Of a stretch of 64,000 bases of DNA, positions 23,269-33,194 are shown in pieces. The notes under the pieces were generated by a model that did no database searches, had not been told where the DNA came from, and saw nothing but the letters and a program-made list of their open reading frames with translations. The stretch is from Syntrophaceae bacterium (GTDB lineage Bacteria; Desulfobacterota; Syntrophia; Syntrophales; Smithellaceae): contig JAHDKI010000014.1 in the NCBI GenBank assembly GCA_018436925.1, positions 62,001-126,000 of the forward strand, written 5' to 3'. The translations under genes and the position numbers were made by a program. The stretch's first letter is position 1. Each line of letters begins with the position of its first letter.

Positions 23269-26200
23269 TCATTTCGTCAAAATCTGTGTCATTTGTTGAA
23301 AATGCTCCTGAAGACATTTCACGGTTCGATTGTCGAAGCGCATACTCTCAATCGCCAGGCACATCGCCAGAGCTCCGGAAAGCGTTGTGGCGTAGGGAAT
23401 ATTCTGCGAAAGCGCCGCACGGCGGATGGCATAGCCGTCGCGTAACGCATCGCGGCCGCCTTCGGTGTTGATGATCAATCGGATGTCGTTGTTTTTGATT
23501 GCATCCACCACGTTGGGTCTGCCTTCGGAGAGCTTTTTAACAACACCGCAGACGATGCCCAGGCTGCTCAAATACCGGGCCGTGCCGGCCGTCGCGACAA
23601 GCTCGAATCCAGAGGCGGCAAGCGATCGGGCAATGACATCCGCCTGCGGTTTGTCCTTATCGGCCAGAGACACAAAGACGCGGCCGGAAGCGGGAAGCCG
23701 GTGACCCGCGGCAAGCTGGGCTTTGGCAAACGACGGTCCGAAATGATCGGCCATCCCCATGACTTCGCCTGTGGATTTCATTTCCGGCCCCAAGACGGGA
23801 TCGACGTCGGGAAATTTTTTGAAGGGGAGCACCGCCTCCTTCACGCTGATATGCCGGGGAGTGGGGATGCCGTGCGCCAGTCCCAGATCGGGAATCGTTT
23901 TGCCCAGCATGATTTTGACGGCGAGTTTGCAAAGCGGCACGCCCGTGGCCTTGCTGACGAACGGAACAGTACGCGATGCCCGCGGATTGGCCTCCAGCAC
24001 ATAAAGCCTGCCTTGGCGCACAGCGAACTGAATATTGATGAGCCCCACAGTTTGCAGCTCGAGCGCAATGTCGCGCGTGGCGGCCTCGATTTGAGCAAGC
24101 ATCGCGGGATCGATGGTTTGCGGAGGAAGGACGCAGGCCGAATCGCCGGAATGAATTCCCGCCGCTTCGATATGCTCCATCACGCCGGCTACGATGGCGT
24201 CTGTTCCGTCGGACAGACCATCCACATCCACTTCCAGCGCGTCGTCAAGAAACTGGTCGATCAGCACCGGATGGCCGTCAGACGCCTCGAATGCCGCGGC
24301 GGCGAAGTGTTCCAGTTCGGAAGGCGTTTGAACGATCTTCATGGCGCGTCCGCCTAGGACGAAGGAGGGGCGAACCAGCACCGGATAACCGATGCGGGCT
24401 GCGATTTTTAAAGCTTCGGGAAGAGACATCGCCGCGTCGCTTGCCGGTTGAAGCAATTTCAGTTTATTAAGAAGCGACTGGAACAGTCCCCGGTCTTCCG
24501 CCCGGGCGATCTGTTCGGGCTTCGTGCCCAGAATGGGAACGCCCGCGCGTGCGAGGGGCATGGCCAGATTCAGAGGCGTCTGCCCGCCCAGTTGAACGAT
24601 GACGCCTTGAGGTTTCTCCACGGCGACGATGTGCAAAACGTCTTCAAGTGTCAGCGGCTCGAAGTAGAGCTTGTCGGAGGTGTCGTAATCCGTGCTGACG
24701 GTTTCGGGATTCGAGTTGATCATGATGCTTTCCATGCCTTCCTCACGGATGGCCTGGGAGGCGTGGACGCAGCAATAATCGAATTCGATGCCCTGGCCGA
24801 TGCGGTTGGGGCCGCCGCCGATGACGATCACTTTCGGCCGGTCTGACGGGCGGGCCTCGCATTCGGTTTCATAAGTGGAATAGTAGTAGGGGGTTTGTGC
24901 CTCGAACTCGCCGGCGCAGGTGTCCACGAGCTTATAGGTGGGGGTGACGCCCAGCTCAAGCCTGCGGCGGGCCACATCCTCTTCGGTTGACGCCGAAAGA
25001 TGCGCGATCTGCCGGTCTGAATAGCCGAAGGTTTTGGCCAGACGCAGCGAATCTTCATTCAAAGGACGCGGGAAGTGCGCAAGGACTTCTTCCAGTTCGA
25101 CAATATCCCGGATCTGCTCGATGAACCAGAGGTCGATGCCGGATAGCTCGTGTATTCTTTGCGCGGACAGCCCCAGTTTGACGGCGTCGCGCAGCGCGAA
25201 AATTCGCCGGGAATGGGGGATGGATAGTTTTTCAAGAATCGTCTCCCGTGTGGGCTCGGGCTCTGATAAAGAAGGTCTGCCGTCCGCGCCCAGGCCAAAG
25301 CGCCCTGTTTCCAGGGAACGCAAACCCTTTTGAAGGGCTTCCTTGAACGTGCGGCCGATGGACATGGCTTCTCCCACCGATTTCATGGCGGTGGTCAGGC
25401 TGTCTGGCGATTCGGGAAATTTTTCAAACGCGAAACGCGGAATTTTCACCACGCAGTAATCGAGCGCCGGTTCGAAAGCGGCCAGCGTTTTTCCCGTGAT
25501 GTCGTTGGGGATTTCGTCGAGCGTATAGCCCACGGCCAGAAGCGCCGCGACCTTGGCGATGGGAAAGCCGGTGGCCTTGGAAGCCAGCGCCGAACTGCGC
25601 GACACGCGCGGATTCATCTCCACCACCAGCAGGCGGCCATTTTTCGGGTTCACGGCAAACTGCACGTTGGAGCCGCCCGTATCCACGCCGATTTCGCGGA
25701 TGATGGCGATAGCCGCGTCACGCATGGTTTGATACTCGCGGTCAGTCAGCGTTTGGACGGGCGCCACGGTGATGCTGTCGCCCGTGTGCACGCCCATCGG
25801 GTCGAGATTTTCAATCGAGCAGACAATAATGACATTGTCCCTGGCATCGCGCACTACTTCCAGTTCAAATTCCTTCCAGCCCAGAAGAGATTCTTCCACC
25901 AGAATCTGGCCGATGAGGCTCGCTTCCAGACCGGCCGTGGCGATGGCGTCGAATTCTTCCGGATTGTAGGCCACGCCGCCGCCCGTGCCGCCCAGGGTAA
26001 AGGCGGGGCGGATGATAACGGGATAGCCGAGCGTTGAGGCCACAGCGCGAGCCTCTGCAAGGCTTTTAGCGACTGCGCTTTGGGCCATGGACAGACCGAT
26101 GCGCTCCATGGCCTGGCGGAAAAGCTCGCGGTCTTCGGCTTTGTGGATGGCGGGCAAAGATGCGCCGATCAGCTCCACGCCGAAGGTTTTGAGCGTGCCC

Positions 26201-26514
26201 ATGCGGTCGAGTTCCACCGCCACGTTGAGCGCGGTTTGTCCGCCCATCGTGGGCAATAGCGCGTCGGGGCGCTCTCGCGCGATGATGTCCGCCACCACAT
26301 CCGCCGTGACCGGTTCAATGTAAGTGCGGTCGGCCATCTCCGGGTCCGTCATGATCGTTGCCGGGTTGCTGTTGACCAGCACCACGCGATAACCATGGGA
26401 CCGAAGCGCCTTGCAGGCCTGAACGCCCGAATAGTCGAACTCGCAGGCCTGTCCGATGACGATGGGCCCGGCGCCGATGATCAAAATGGTCTGAAGGTCG
26501 TCTCTTCGCGGCAT
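23269..26514 (-). CDS. carB: Carbamoyl phosphate synthase large subunit
   Basis: 1081 residues, full length, with the duplicated ATP-grasp halves (N-terminal [19 protein letters not shown] and its repeat [17 protein letters not shown]) and a C-terminal MGS-like allosteric domain. It makes carbamoyl phosphate from bicarbonate, ammonia (channelled from CarA) and two ATP, feeding pyrimidine and arginine synthesis and, here, HypF. It is last in a long operon, two bases after porB, and separated from carA by four oxidoreductase genes. Confidence 0.97.
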   Translation of the reverse strand: MPRRDDLQTILIIGAGPIVIGQACEFDYSGVQACKALRSHGYRVVLVNSNPATIMTDPEMADRTYIEPVTADVVADIIARERPDALLPTMGGQTALNVAVELDRMGTLKTFGVELIGASLPAIHKAEDRELFRQAMERIGLSMAQSAVAKSLAEARAVASTLGYPVIIRPAFTLGGTGGGVAYNPEEFDAIATAGLEASLIGQILVEESLLGWKEFELEVVRDARDNVIIVCSIENLDPMGVHTGDSITVAPVQTLTDREYQTMRDAAIAIIREIGVDTGGSNVQFAVNPKNGRLLVVEMNPRVSRSSALASKATGFPIAKVAALLAVGYTLDEIPNDITGKTLAAFEPALDYCVVKIPRFAFEKFPESPDSLTTAMKSVGEAMSIGRTFKEALQKGLRSLETGRFGLGADGRPSLSEPEPTRETILEKLSIPHSRRIFALRDAVKLGLSAQRIHELSGIDLWFIEQIRDIVELEEVLAHFPRPLNEDSLRLAKTFGYSDRQIAHLSASTEEDVARRRLELGVTPTYKLVDTCAGEFEAQTPYYYSTYETECEARPSDRPKVIVIGGGPNRIGQGIEFDYCCVHASQAIREEGMESIMINSNPETVSTDYDTSDKLYFEPLTLEDVLHIVAVEKPQGVIVQLGGQTPLNLAMPLARAGVPILGTKPEQIARAEDRGLFQSLLNKLKLLQPASDAAMSLPEALKIAARIGYPVLVRPSFVLGGRAMKIVQTPSELEHFAAAAFEASDGHPVLIDQFLDDALEVDVDGLSDGTDAIVAGVMEHIEAAGIHSGDSACVLPPQTIDPAMLAQIEAATRDIALELQTVGLINIQFAVRQGRLYVLEANPRASRTVPFVSKATGVPLCKLAVKIMLGKTIPDLGLAHGIPTPRHISVKEAVLPFKKFPDVDPVLGPEMKSTGEVMGMADHFGPSFAKAQLAAGHRLPASGRVFVSLADKDKPQADVIARSLAASGFELVATAGTARYLSSLGIVCGVVKKLSEGRPNVVDAIKNNDIRLIINTEGGRDALRDGYAIRRAALSQNIPYATTLSGALAMCLAIESMRFDNRTVKCLQEHFQQMTQILTK

Positions 26515-26516
26515 GA

Positions 26517-27464
26517 TCAGTTACCAGAAGCCTCGCACGCTTGTGTCGCCTGCAAAGCGGCCCACTCCGCGTCGATCTGGCGCTGGGCGTCTTCAAGCAT
26601 CCAGGCATTATCCGGCCTGAACAGGTGCGCGAATCGGCCCTGCGGTTTGAGAAAATCGGCCACAGGCAGCTTTTCCTTCGGGACGTGCGTGAGTTTCATT
26701 TTGCCGTTTTCAATTTCATAAAGCGGCCAGAAGCAGGTGTTGACGGCAAGCTTTGAGATGGTAATCGCGTCGTCCGCTTTAGAGCGCCAGCCGCGGTGGC
26801 ACGGAGACAGGATGTTGATGAACTTCGGCCCGGAAATTGAAACGGCTTTTTGAACTTTTCGCATCAGATCCAGATGATGACTGGGGGAGGCCTGCGCGAC
26901 GTAGGGAATGTTGTGCGCGGCCATGATTTTGACGATGTCCTTGCGCAACTGGAGTTTTCCCGGCACGGCGCTTCCCGCGGGCGACGTCGTGGTCGATGCG
27001 CCGAACGGCGTCGCGCCGGAGCGTTGCGTGCCGGTGTTCATGTAGGCGCCGTTGTCGTAGCAGATGTAAAGCAGGTCATGACCGCGTTCCATGACGCCCG
27101 AGAGGCTTTGCAGGCCGATGTCGTAGGTGCCTCCGTCTCCCGCAAAAACGACAAATGTCATATCCTGCGAGATTTTGCCGCGCTTTTTGAGCGCGCGGTA
27201 CATGGTCTCCACGCCGGCGAGCGTAACGGCGGCATTTTCAAAGGCGGAATGAATCCAGGGAATTTTCCAGGCCGTGGAATCGGAAATGCAGGTGGTGACT
27301 TCGAGGCAGCCGGTAGGCGAACAGGCCACCACAGGCTTGTCAATGGCCAGAAGCGCCATCTTCACGACAATGGCCGCGCCGCATCCCTGGCACATGCGGT
27401 GCCCCGGCGCCAGACGAATGTCTTTATTCACCAGATCTTTTAGTTTGAGTGAGGAAGTTGTCAT
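26517..27464 (-). CDS. porB: Pyruvate:ferredoxin oxidoreductase beta subunit (TPP-binding)
   Basis: 315 residues. [10 protein letters not shown] and SPTGC provide cluster cysteines; the TPP motif begins GDGGTYDIG and ends in [23 protein letters not shown] is typical of pyruvate synthase beta subunits rather than 2-ketoisovalerate or 2-oxoglutarate enzymes. It oxidatively decarboxylates pyruvate to acetyl-CoA with ferredoxin, or runs in reverse to fix CO2. Confidence 0.92.
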   Translation of the reverse strand: MTTSSLKLKDLVNKDIRLAPGHRMCQGCGAAIVVKMALLAIDKPVVACSPTGCLEVTTCISDSTAWKIPWIHSAFENAAVTLAGVETMYRALKKRGKISQDMTFVVFAGDGGTYDIGLQSLSGVMERGHDLLYICYDNGAYMNTGTQRSGATPFGASTTTSPAGSAVPGKLQLRKDIVKIMAAHNIPYVAQASPSHHLDLMRKVQKAVSISGPKFINILSPCHRGWRSKADDAITISKLAVNTCFWPLYEIENGKMKLTHVPKEKLPVADFLKPQGRFAHLFRPDNAWMLEDAQRQIDAEWAALQATQACEASGN

Positions 27465-27473
27465 AAATCTCCT

Positions 27474-28658
27474 TTAGTAATACTGACGCAAACTGATGTA
27501 TTTTTTGGGCGTCGCGGCGATCCTGCGGCTGACGATGTCCGTCATTTCGTTGATGACCGCCTCGACGTGCTCCGGCATGAAGTCGCGCCCGCCGAGACCG
27601 TAAATCCGGTTGAGAAGCACCGGTCTTTGTTCGCGGGGGTAAAGGCTTGCCGCGATTTCGACGTACAGAGGGGCAAAAGCGCCGAAGGAGTCGGAACGGT
27701 CCAAAACGCAGACCACCTTCAGGTGCGACAGCGCTTCGGCCACGGCGGCATAAGGGAAAGGGCGGAAAAGCCGGGGCTTGAGCAAGCCCACTTTCACGCC
27801 GTTTTCGCGCGCCTCGTCGATGATGTCCTTGCAGGTTCCCGCGGCGGAGTTGAGCACAACGATGCCGATTTCCGCGTCCTCCAGACGGTAGCTTTCGAAG
27901 AGTCCGTAACGGCGTCCGGAAAGGTATTCAAACTCCGAGGCCACCGCTTCGGTCACGGCGAAGACGGAATCCATAATCTCGTTTTGCGCCTTTTTGTATT
28001 CGTGATACTGGTCGGTCACAATCAGCGGCCCGTAGCTGACAGGACGCTCGACGTCCAGAAGCGCGTCCTGCGGCGTAAAGTTCCCCACAAAGCGCTGCAC
28101 CTTGTCGTCGGCGAGAAAATCCATCACGCCCACGGAATGGCTGATGATGAACCCGTCCATGCAGACCATGACGGGCAGCCGAATGCCCGGATGCTCGGCG
28201 ATGCGAAACGCCATAATGAAGTTGTCGTAGGCCTCCTGCGCGTTTTCCGACCACAACTGAATCCAGCCTGAATCCCGCGCGCCCATCGCGTCGGAATGAT
28301 CGCAGTGAATGTTGAGCGGCGCGGAAAGCGCCCGGTTCACCACGGCCATGACGATCGGGCAGCGCATGCCGGAGGCGACATAAAGCATCTCCCACATGAG
28401 CGCAAGGCCCGGGCCGCTCGTGGCCGTGGCCACGCGTCCGCCGCCTGCGGATGCGCCGATGCAGGCGCTCATGGCGCTGTGCTCGCTCTCCACGAGCATC
28501 ATTTCCGTATCCACCAGGCCGTCGGCCACAAAATCCGAAAACCGCTGCATCATGTCGGTCTGCGGGGTGATGGGGTAGGCGGCGCATACGTCGGGATTGA
28601 TCTGCCTTAAGGCTTCCGCCAGGGCTTCATTGCCGGTGACGGCGGTCATTTTTTTCAT
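27474..28658 (-). CDS. porA: Pyruvate:ferredoxin oxidoreductase alpha subunit
   Basis: 394 residues from the ATG behind GGAGG; a longer frame upstream lies in porD and is discarded. It begins TAVTGNEALAEAL, then AAYPITPQTDMM, VESEHSAMSACIGASAGGGR and TSGPGLALMWEM, all landmarks of the alpha domains that bind TPP with porB. It overlaps the porD stop (ATGA). Confidence 0.93.
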   Translation of the reverse strand: MKKMTAVTGNEALAEALRQINPDVCAAYPITPQTDMMQRFSDFVADGLVDTEMMLVESEHSAMSACIGASAGGGRVATATSGPGLALMWEMLYVASGMRCPIVMAVVNRALSAPLNIHCDHSDAMGARDSGWIQLWSENAQEAYDNFIMAFRIAEHPGIRLPVMVCMDGFIISHSVGVMDFLADDKVQRFVGNFTPQDALLDVERPVSYGPLIVTDQYHEYKKAQNEIMDSVFAVTEAVASEFEYLSGRRYGLFESYRLEDAEIGIVVLNSAAGTCKDIIDEARENGVKVGLLKPRLFRPFPYAAVAEALSHLKVVCVLDRSDSFGAFAPLYVEIAASLYPREQRPVLLNRIYGLGGRDFMPEHVEAVINEMTDIVSRRIAATPKKYISLRQYY

Positions 28659-28951
28659 AGAATATCCTCCTTCACCATCGTGATGGCTTTCTCTCCTTTT
28701 TTGCCGGGACATTCCAGGGCGCAGATGCCGCATCCCTTGCAGTAATCCAGGTCGAATCCCTCCATCTTGCCGTCGTGCACGATCACGGACATATCCGGGC
28801 AATACAGCCAGCACAACAGACAGGAACTGCAATGCGCGGCTTCAAAAACCGGTTTGAGCGACCGCCAGGCGCCGGTTTTGTAAACGGCGGAGTTCCCCGG
28901 TTCGGAAATGACGGGTTTGCAGGTCGATTTAGTGATGATTCGTGTTTTCAT
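28655..28951 (-). CDS. porD: Pyruvate:ferredoxin oxidoreductase delta subunit (2[4Fe-4S] ferredoxin)
   Basis: 98 residues from the ATG overlapping the porG stop; an upstream in-frame ATG lacks a ribosome site. Two CX2CX2CX3C motifs (CSSCLLCWLYC and CKGCGICALEC) mark the ferredoxin that carries electrons out of the alpha-beta core. Confidence 0.92.
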   Translation of the reverse strand: MKTRIITKSTCKPVISEPGNSAVYKTGAWRSLKPVFEAAHCSSCLLCWLYCPDMSVIVHDGKMEGFDLDYCKGCGICALECPGKKGEKAITMVKEDIL

Positions 28952-29523
28952 ACCTGGGTCACCTCGTTCCAACTTCGTCGAACGGCTTCGAGATTCCCTT
29001 CAATAACTTTCGGGGCGAACTTTTTGCCGAAGCTTCTTTCCACGTCTTTGAGGAGCGCATCGAGTTCAACCATGCCGGATATGCGTCCCAGCGCGCCGAC
29101 CATTGCGGAATTGGGAAACGGCTGGCCGAACGAGGCCAGGGCGATTCCCGTGGCATCAATGCAGTAGAGCTTTTGCTTGGGCTTGAGTTGGAGGTTCTTT
29201 TTCACATCGTCAAAGTGATTGGAGGTGTTGACGAGAAACATGCCTTCATTGCAAAGGCCAGCGCACACATTCACCAGACCGATGAGGCTGGCGTCCACAA
29301 TGGCGACGATGTCCGGCTGAGAGACCGGGCAGTGGCGCTGCAGTTTCTTGGGGCTGATGCGGTTGTAGGCCTGAAGCGGAGCGCCGGAGCGCTCCGGTCC
29401 GTATTCGGGGAAGGCCTGGACGTAGCGTCCGCTGTGCAGGCAGGCATCGGCGAATGTTTTCGCCGCTGTGACGGTCCCCTGACCGCCGCGGCCATGCCAG
29501 CGGATTTCAATGGTTTGATACAT
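28948..29523 (-). CDS. porG: Pyruvate:ferredoxin oxidoreductase gamma subunit
   Basis: 191 residues behind AAGGAG. IRWHGRGGQGTVTAAK near the N-terminus is the gamma-subunit signature, followed by AFPEYGPERSGAPLQAYNRIS. It supplies the CoA-binding domain. It is the first of the four por genes, 21 bp after carA. Confidence 0.93.
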   Translation of the reverse strand: MYQTIEIRWHGRGGQGTVTAAKTFADACLHSGRYVQAFPEYGPERSGAPLQAYNRISPKKLQRHCPVSQPDIVAIVDASLIGLVNVCAGLCNEGMFLVNTSNHFDDVKKNLQLKPKQKLYCIDATGIALASFGQPFPNSAMVGALGRISGMVELDALLKDVERSFGKKFAPKVIEGNLEAVRRSWNEVTQV

Positions 29524-29544
29524 ATTGTGCTCTCCTTATCTTGA

Positions 29545-30705
29545 TCAATAATTTCTCATCAGTTTATAAAACGCCGCAAACAGATCCGCCGCGTCGTTCG
29601 GTCCGGGCGACGCTTCCGGATGATACTGAACCGAAAAAACGCGGTGACGCCTGGAGCGAAAGCCTTCGACCGTCTTGTCGTTGAGGTTGATTTGCGTAAT
29701 TTCCACATCCGCGCTTTTGAGACTATCGCCGTCAACGGCGAATCCGTGATTTTGCGATGTGATGTAAACGCGCCCCGAATGCGTGTCATAGACCGGCTGA
29801 TTGGCGCCGCGGTGGCCGAATTTCAGCTTGTAGGTTTTTCCGCCCAGCGCGAGCGCCAGCAGCTGATGGCCCAGGCAGATGCCGAACATCGGAATTACTC
29901 CCAGGAGTGACTCAATCGTGCGGACGGCGAAATCGACAGGTTCCGGGTCGCCCGGGCCGTTGGATAAAAGCAGTCCGTCAGGCGATAGGTCGGCAATCGT
30001 TTGTGCATCCGTCGATGCGGGAAGCACCAAAACGTCGCATCCTGAAGCCTCCAGCATGCGGAGAATATTGAACTTGACGCCAAAATCGAGAACCGCCACG
30101 CGGGGGACATTGTCCTTGCGTGTCCAGAGGTCACGATGGATGCTCTCTTTCGGCAAATCCTGAACGCCTCCGTTTTGCCACAGATAGGGACGAGGTGTCG
30201 TGGCTGCCGAGGCAAGGTTTTGTCCCGCCATGGAAGGCAGGGATCTCGCCTGCGCGATCAGTCGGCTTTCATCGCGCTCGGTTGTGGAGTAAAAGGCGCG
30301 CATGGCGCCGTGGTTACGGATGCGCAATGTCAGCGCGCGCGTATCGAGATCGCAAAGACCGGGCGTTCGGTGGCGCGTCAAATAGCACGCAAGGGTTTCC
30401 GATGCGCGATGATTGCTGGGATGGTGGCTGTATTCTTTCATGACCATGGCTTTGGCCTGGATGCGGCGGGATTCCTCGTCTTCGGGCGGAATGCCGTAGT
30501 TGCCGATCATCGGATAGGTCATCACCACGATCTGCTCGCTGTAGGACGGATCCGTCAGGATTTCCTGATAGCCGGTCATGGCCGTGTTGAAGACGATTTC
30601 GCCTCCGCCTTCGGCATGGCCGGTAAAAGACCGGCAGCGAAATACGCTTCCGTCTTCAAGCGCCAAGAGAGCAGGAAGACTATGGTTCGGCGAAGATCCG
30701 ATCAT
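29545..30705 (-). CDS. carA: Carbamoyl phosphate synthase small subunit
   Basis: 386 residues. The N-terminal CPSase domain (ALEDGSVFRCRSF, NTAMTGYQEILTDPSY) precedes a class I glutamine amidotransferase with the nucleophile in GICLGHQ and the catalytic pair in YHPEASPGP. It releases ammonia from glutamine for CarB. It starts in an ATGA overlap with the iorB stop. Confidence 0.97.
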   Translation of the reverse strand: MIGSSPNHSLPALLALEDGSVFRCRSFTGHAEGGGEIVFNTAMTGYQEILTDPSYSEQIVVMTYPMIGNYGIPPEDEESRRIQAKAMVMKEYSHHPSNHRASETLACYLTRHRTPGLCDLDTRALTLRIRNHGAMRAFYSTTERDESRLIAQARSLPSMAGQNLASAATTPRPYLWQNGGVQDLPKESIHRDLWTRKDNVPRVAVLDFGVKFNILRMLEASGCDVLVLPASTDAQTIADLSPDGLLLSNGPGDPEPVDFAVRTIESLLGVIPMFGICLGHQLLALALGGKTYKLKFGHRGANQPVYDTHSGRVYITSQNHGFAVDGDSLKSADVEITQINLNDKTVEGFRSRRHRVFSVQYHPEASPGPNDAADLFAAFYKLMRNY

Positions 30706-31319
30706 TTGAAGCCTCCGGTTCTGGCCGTGGTCTGATCAACGGCGAAAACCCCCGCTTCAAAAGCGCGAAGGTTGACATCGATCAACGCGGGCTTTGTTTT
30801 TTCACGAATCGCGTTTAAAAAATCTTCTTTTTGCAGGTGGGGGGCAAGATGCGCGACGAGCGCGCCCATCATCACGATATTGACAGACACGGCCGATCCC
30901 GCCTCTTGTGCCAGCGCCGTCGCGTCAAAAGAAACGAGCTTCCCGACGCGCGGTGCAAGCGCCGTTAAAGCGCCCTGAACATCGGGATAAGGGGATCCGC
31001 CGAGCGAAACGGTGAAAGGCGGCACGGGAGCGGTATTGGTGATCACAATGGTTTTCGGCGAACACTTGCCCGCGGCGCGAAGCGTCTCGCAGGGTTCAAA
31101 CCCGACCAGAAAATCCGCCTCGCCGTTAGCGATACAATAGCCTTTGCCGTCTCCCAGAAGCACCATGGATTCCACCACGCCGCCGCGCTGGGCCATGCCG
31201 TGAAATTCGGACATGCGAACATCCAGGCCGCGGGACAGTCCCGCTTCGCCCAGAAGTTTTGCGGCCAGAATGTTGCCCTGGCCGCCTACCGCGACAATCA
31301 TCACGCGAAGCGTCTTCAT
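30702..31319 (-). CDS. iorB: Indolepyruvate:ferredoxin oxidoreductase beta subunit
   Basis: 205 residues from the ATG overlapping the iorA stop. VAVGGQGNILAAKLLGEAG is the nucleotide/CoA-type N-terminal motif, followed by SEFHGMAQRGGVVES. With iorA it oxidises aryl pyruvates from aromatic amino acids to aryl acetyl-CoAs, giving reduced ferredoxin. Confidence 0.92.
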   Translation of the reverse strand: MKTLRVMIVAVGGQGNILAAKLLGEAGLSRGLDVRMSEFHGMAQRGGVVESMVLLGDGKGYCIANGEADFLVGFEPCETLRAAGKCSPKTIVITNTAPVPPFTVSLGGSPYPDVQGALTALAPRVGKLVSFDATALAQEAGSAVSVNIVMMGALVAHLAPHLQKEDFLNAIREKTKPALIDVNLRAFEAGVFAVDQTTARTGGFK

Positions 31320-33193
31320 GGTGTCTTGATCTCCCTGGCAAGAGGCGCAATGGCTTTTTCCGGACACAACTGGGCGCAAAGCGAACAACCGGCGCAGCGC
31401 AGCGCGTCGATTTCGACGCCCGCGGATGTGACCGAGAAAGCCGGACAGCCGGTCTTGTCCACGCATACGCGGTGATCTTTACAGCGGTCATGCCGGACGA
31501 CGTAAGGCGTTTTGGGTTTCTGTCCGGGGAGCGTTTTTGCGTAAAGCGGGCACAAGGCTTTGGCGATCAGGACGGATGGTCCGGTGCAGGCGGACGCCTG
31601 TTTCACGGCGTCAACCGTTTTTCGGAAATGCAGCGGATTGACCGTGAAGACGTTTTGGACGCCCAGGCCGCGGACAACGGACTCCATATCAATGGGAGAG
31701 CGCTCGATGTTCAAATGCGAGACATCGACGCCCGGGTGGGGCTGGTGGCCGGTCATGCCCGTCGTGCCGTTGTCCAGAATGACCAGCAGAAAATCGTGCC
31801 GATTATACACGGCGTTCGCCAGCGGCGACAGGCCGCTGTGGAAAAACGTGGAATCGCCGATGAAGGCGACCACCTTGCGTCCGGTGGCTTTGGCAAAACC
31901 GCCGGCCGATCCTACGCCCGCGCCCATGGCGATCAGAAAATCGCCCATGTTCAAAGGCGCGTGCAGACCCAGCGTGTAGCAGCCGATATCGGTCGGGTAG
32001 ATGGCCGAATCGCCCAGAACCTCGCGAATGGCCGTGTAAGCGCCGCGATGCGGGCAACCGGGGCACAGATTCGGTGGTCTGTCCGGAAGCGGGGGCAGGC
32101 CCTGCGTTCCGATGGGCTTAGCAATCGCAAGCGCAAGCCCGAAATAATGATTCAGGGCGTTTTTGACGATAGCCGGATCGAACTCATACAGGCGTGAAAA
32201 AAGATCCGTTCGCTTGCCGGCAATCGGCGTCGTCAGTCCCGCCTGCTGGGCGACACAGCGGATCGCTTCCTCCATGAAGGGTTCGCCTTCCTCGACGACC
32301 AGAACTTTTTCCAGGCCTGAAAGAAACTGTAAAACGCGTTTTTCCGAGATGGGGTAAGACATGCCCAATCGCAGAATTCGAAAACGGTTTTTGAAGCCGC
32401 CCTCGGCAATCGCATCGGATACATACCCGTAGCTTGCGCCGTTGCAGGCCACACCCCAGGGACCCTCTCCTTCGATGATATTCCAACGGCTTTCTTCCGC
32501 GATGTTTTCGGCCTGCGCCATGCGTTTGAGCAGGAGCGGGTGAAGCGTGCGCGAAACGGACGGAATACAGACATACGAAAAGGGGGCTTTTTGGAAGGAC
32601 CCGGCCGTGTTGCGGGCTCTCAGATGACCGAACTCCACCACACCGCTTGCGTGATTGATGCGGGTTGTGGTGCGAAGAATCACAGGCAGCTTCAGCATCT
32701 CGGACAGGTCAAAGGCATAGCGCGCCATGTCTTTGGCTTCGGCAACCGATGAAGGCTCCAGCACAGGAAGCGAAGCGAGCTTCGCGTAATAGCGGCTGTC
32801 CTGCTCGTTCTGGCTGGAATACATGAAGGGGTCGTCGGCAACCGCCACGACCAGCGCGCCCGGAATGCCGGTGTAGGCGAGAGTCATCAGGGCATCCGAG
32901 GCGACATTCAGACCGACATGTTTCATGCTGACGATGGCGCGAAGGCCGCACATGGCGGCGCCCGCCGCGACTTCGAGCGAGACCTTCTCATTGGCGCTGT
33001 ATTCGAAATACAGGTCGGTTTCCCTGGCGATTTGAAAAAACTGCAGGGCGATTTCCGACGAAGGCGTGCCGGGATACGCGCTGGCGAACGCCACACCCGC
33101 CTCGAGCGCGCCACGCGCGATGGCTTCATTGCCCAGAAGTAGCGCTTTTTGGCCGGTTTGCGCAGAAAGGAGTGGATGGGTCAAGGCAATCAC
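31316..33193 (-). CDS. iorA: Indolepyruvate:ferredoxin oxidoreductase alpha subunit
   Basis: 625 residues from a GTG; a TTG three codons in (33184) has a better-placed GAGGTG and may be the true start. Motifs in order: LLGNEAIARGALEAG and YPGTPSSEI (N-terminal), CPGCPHRG, the TPP motif GDSTFFHSG with DNGTTGMTG, and two C-terminal 4Fe-4S motifs (the second CAGCSLCAQLCP). It ends at the iorB start and begins one base after the carboxylase alpha gene. Confidence 0.92.
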   Translation of the reverse strand: MIALTHPLLSAQTGQKALLLGNEAIARGALEAGVAFASAYPGTPSSEIALQFFQIARETDLYFEYSANEKVSLEVAAGAAMCGLRAIVSMKHVGLNVASDALMTLAYTGIPGALVVAVADDPFMYSSQNEQDSRYYAKLASLPVLEPSSVAEAKDMARYAFDLSEMLKLPVILRTTTRINHASGVVEFGHLRARNTAGSFQKAPFSYVCIPSVSRTLHPLLLKRMAQAENIAEESRWNIIEGEGPWGVACNGASYGYVSDAIAEGGFKNRFRILRLGMSYPISEKRVLQFLSGLEKVLVVEEGEPFMEEAIRCVAQQAGLTTPIAGKRTDLFSRLYEFDPAIVKNALNHYFGLALAIAKPIGTQGLPPLPDRPPNLCPGCPHRGAYTAIREVLGDSAIYPTDIGCYTLGLHAPLNMGDFLIAMGAGVGSAGGFAKATGRKVVAFIGDSTFFHSGLSPLANAVYNRHDFLLVILDNGTTGMTGHQPHPGVDVSHLNIERSPIDMESVVRGLGVQNVFTVNPLHFRKTVDAVKQASACTGPSVLIAKALCPLYAKTLPGQKPKTPYVVRHDRCKDHRVCVDKTGCPAFSVTSAGVEIDALRCAGCSLCAQLCPEKAIAPLAREIKTP

Positions 33194-33194
33194 C

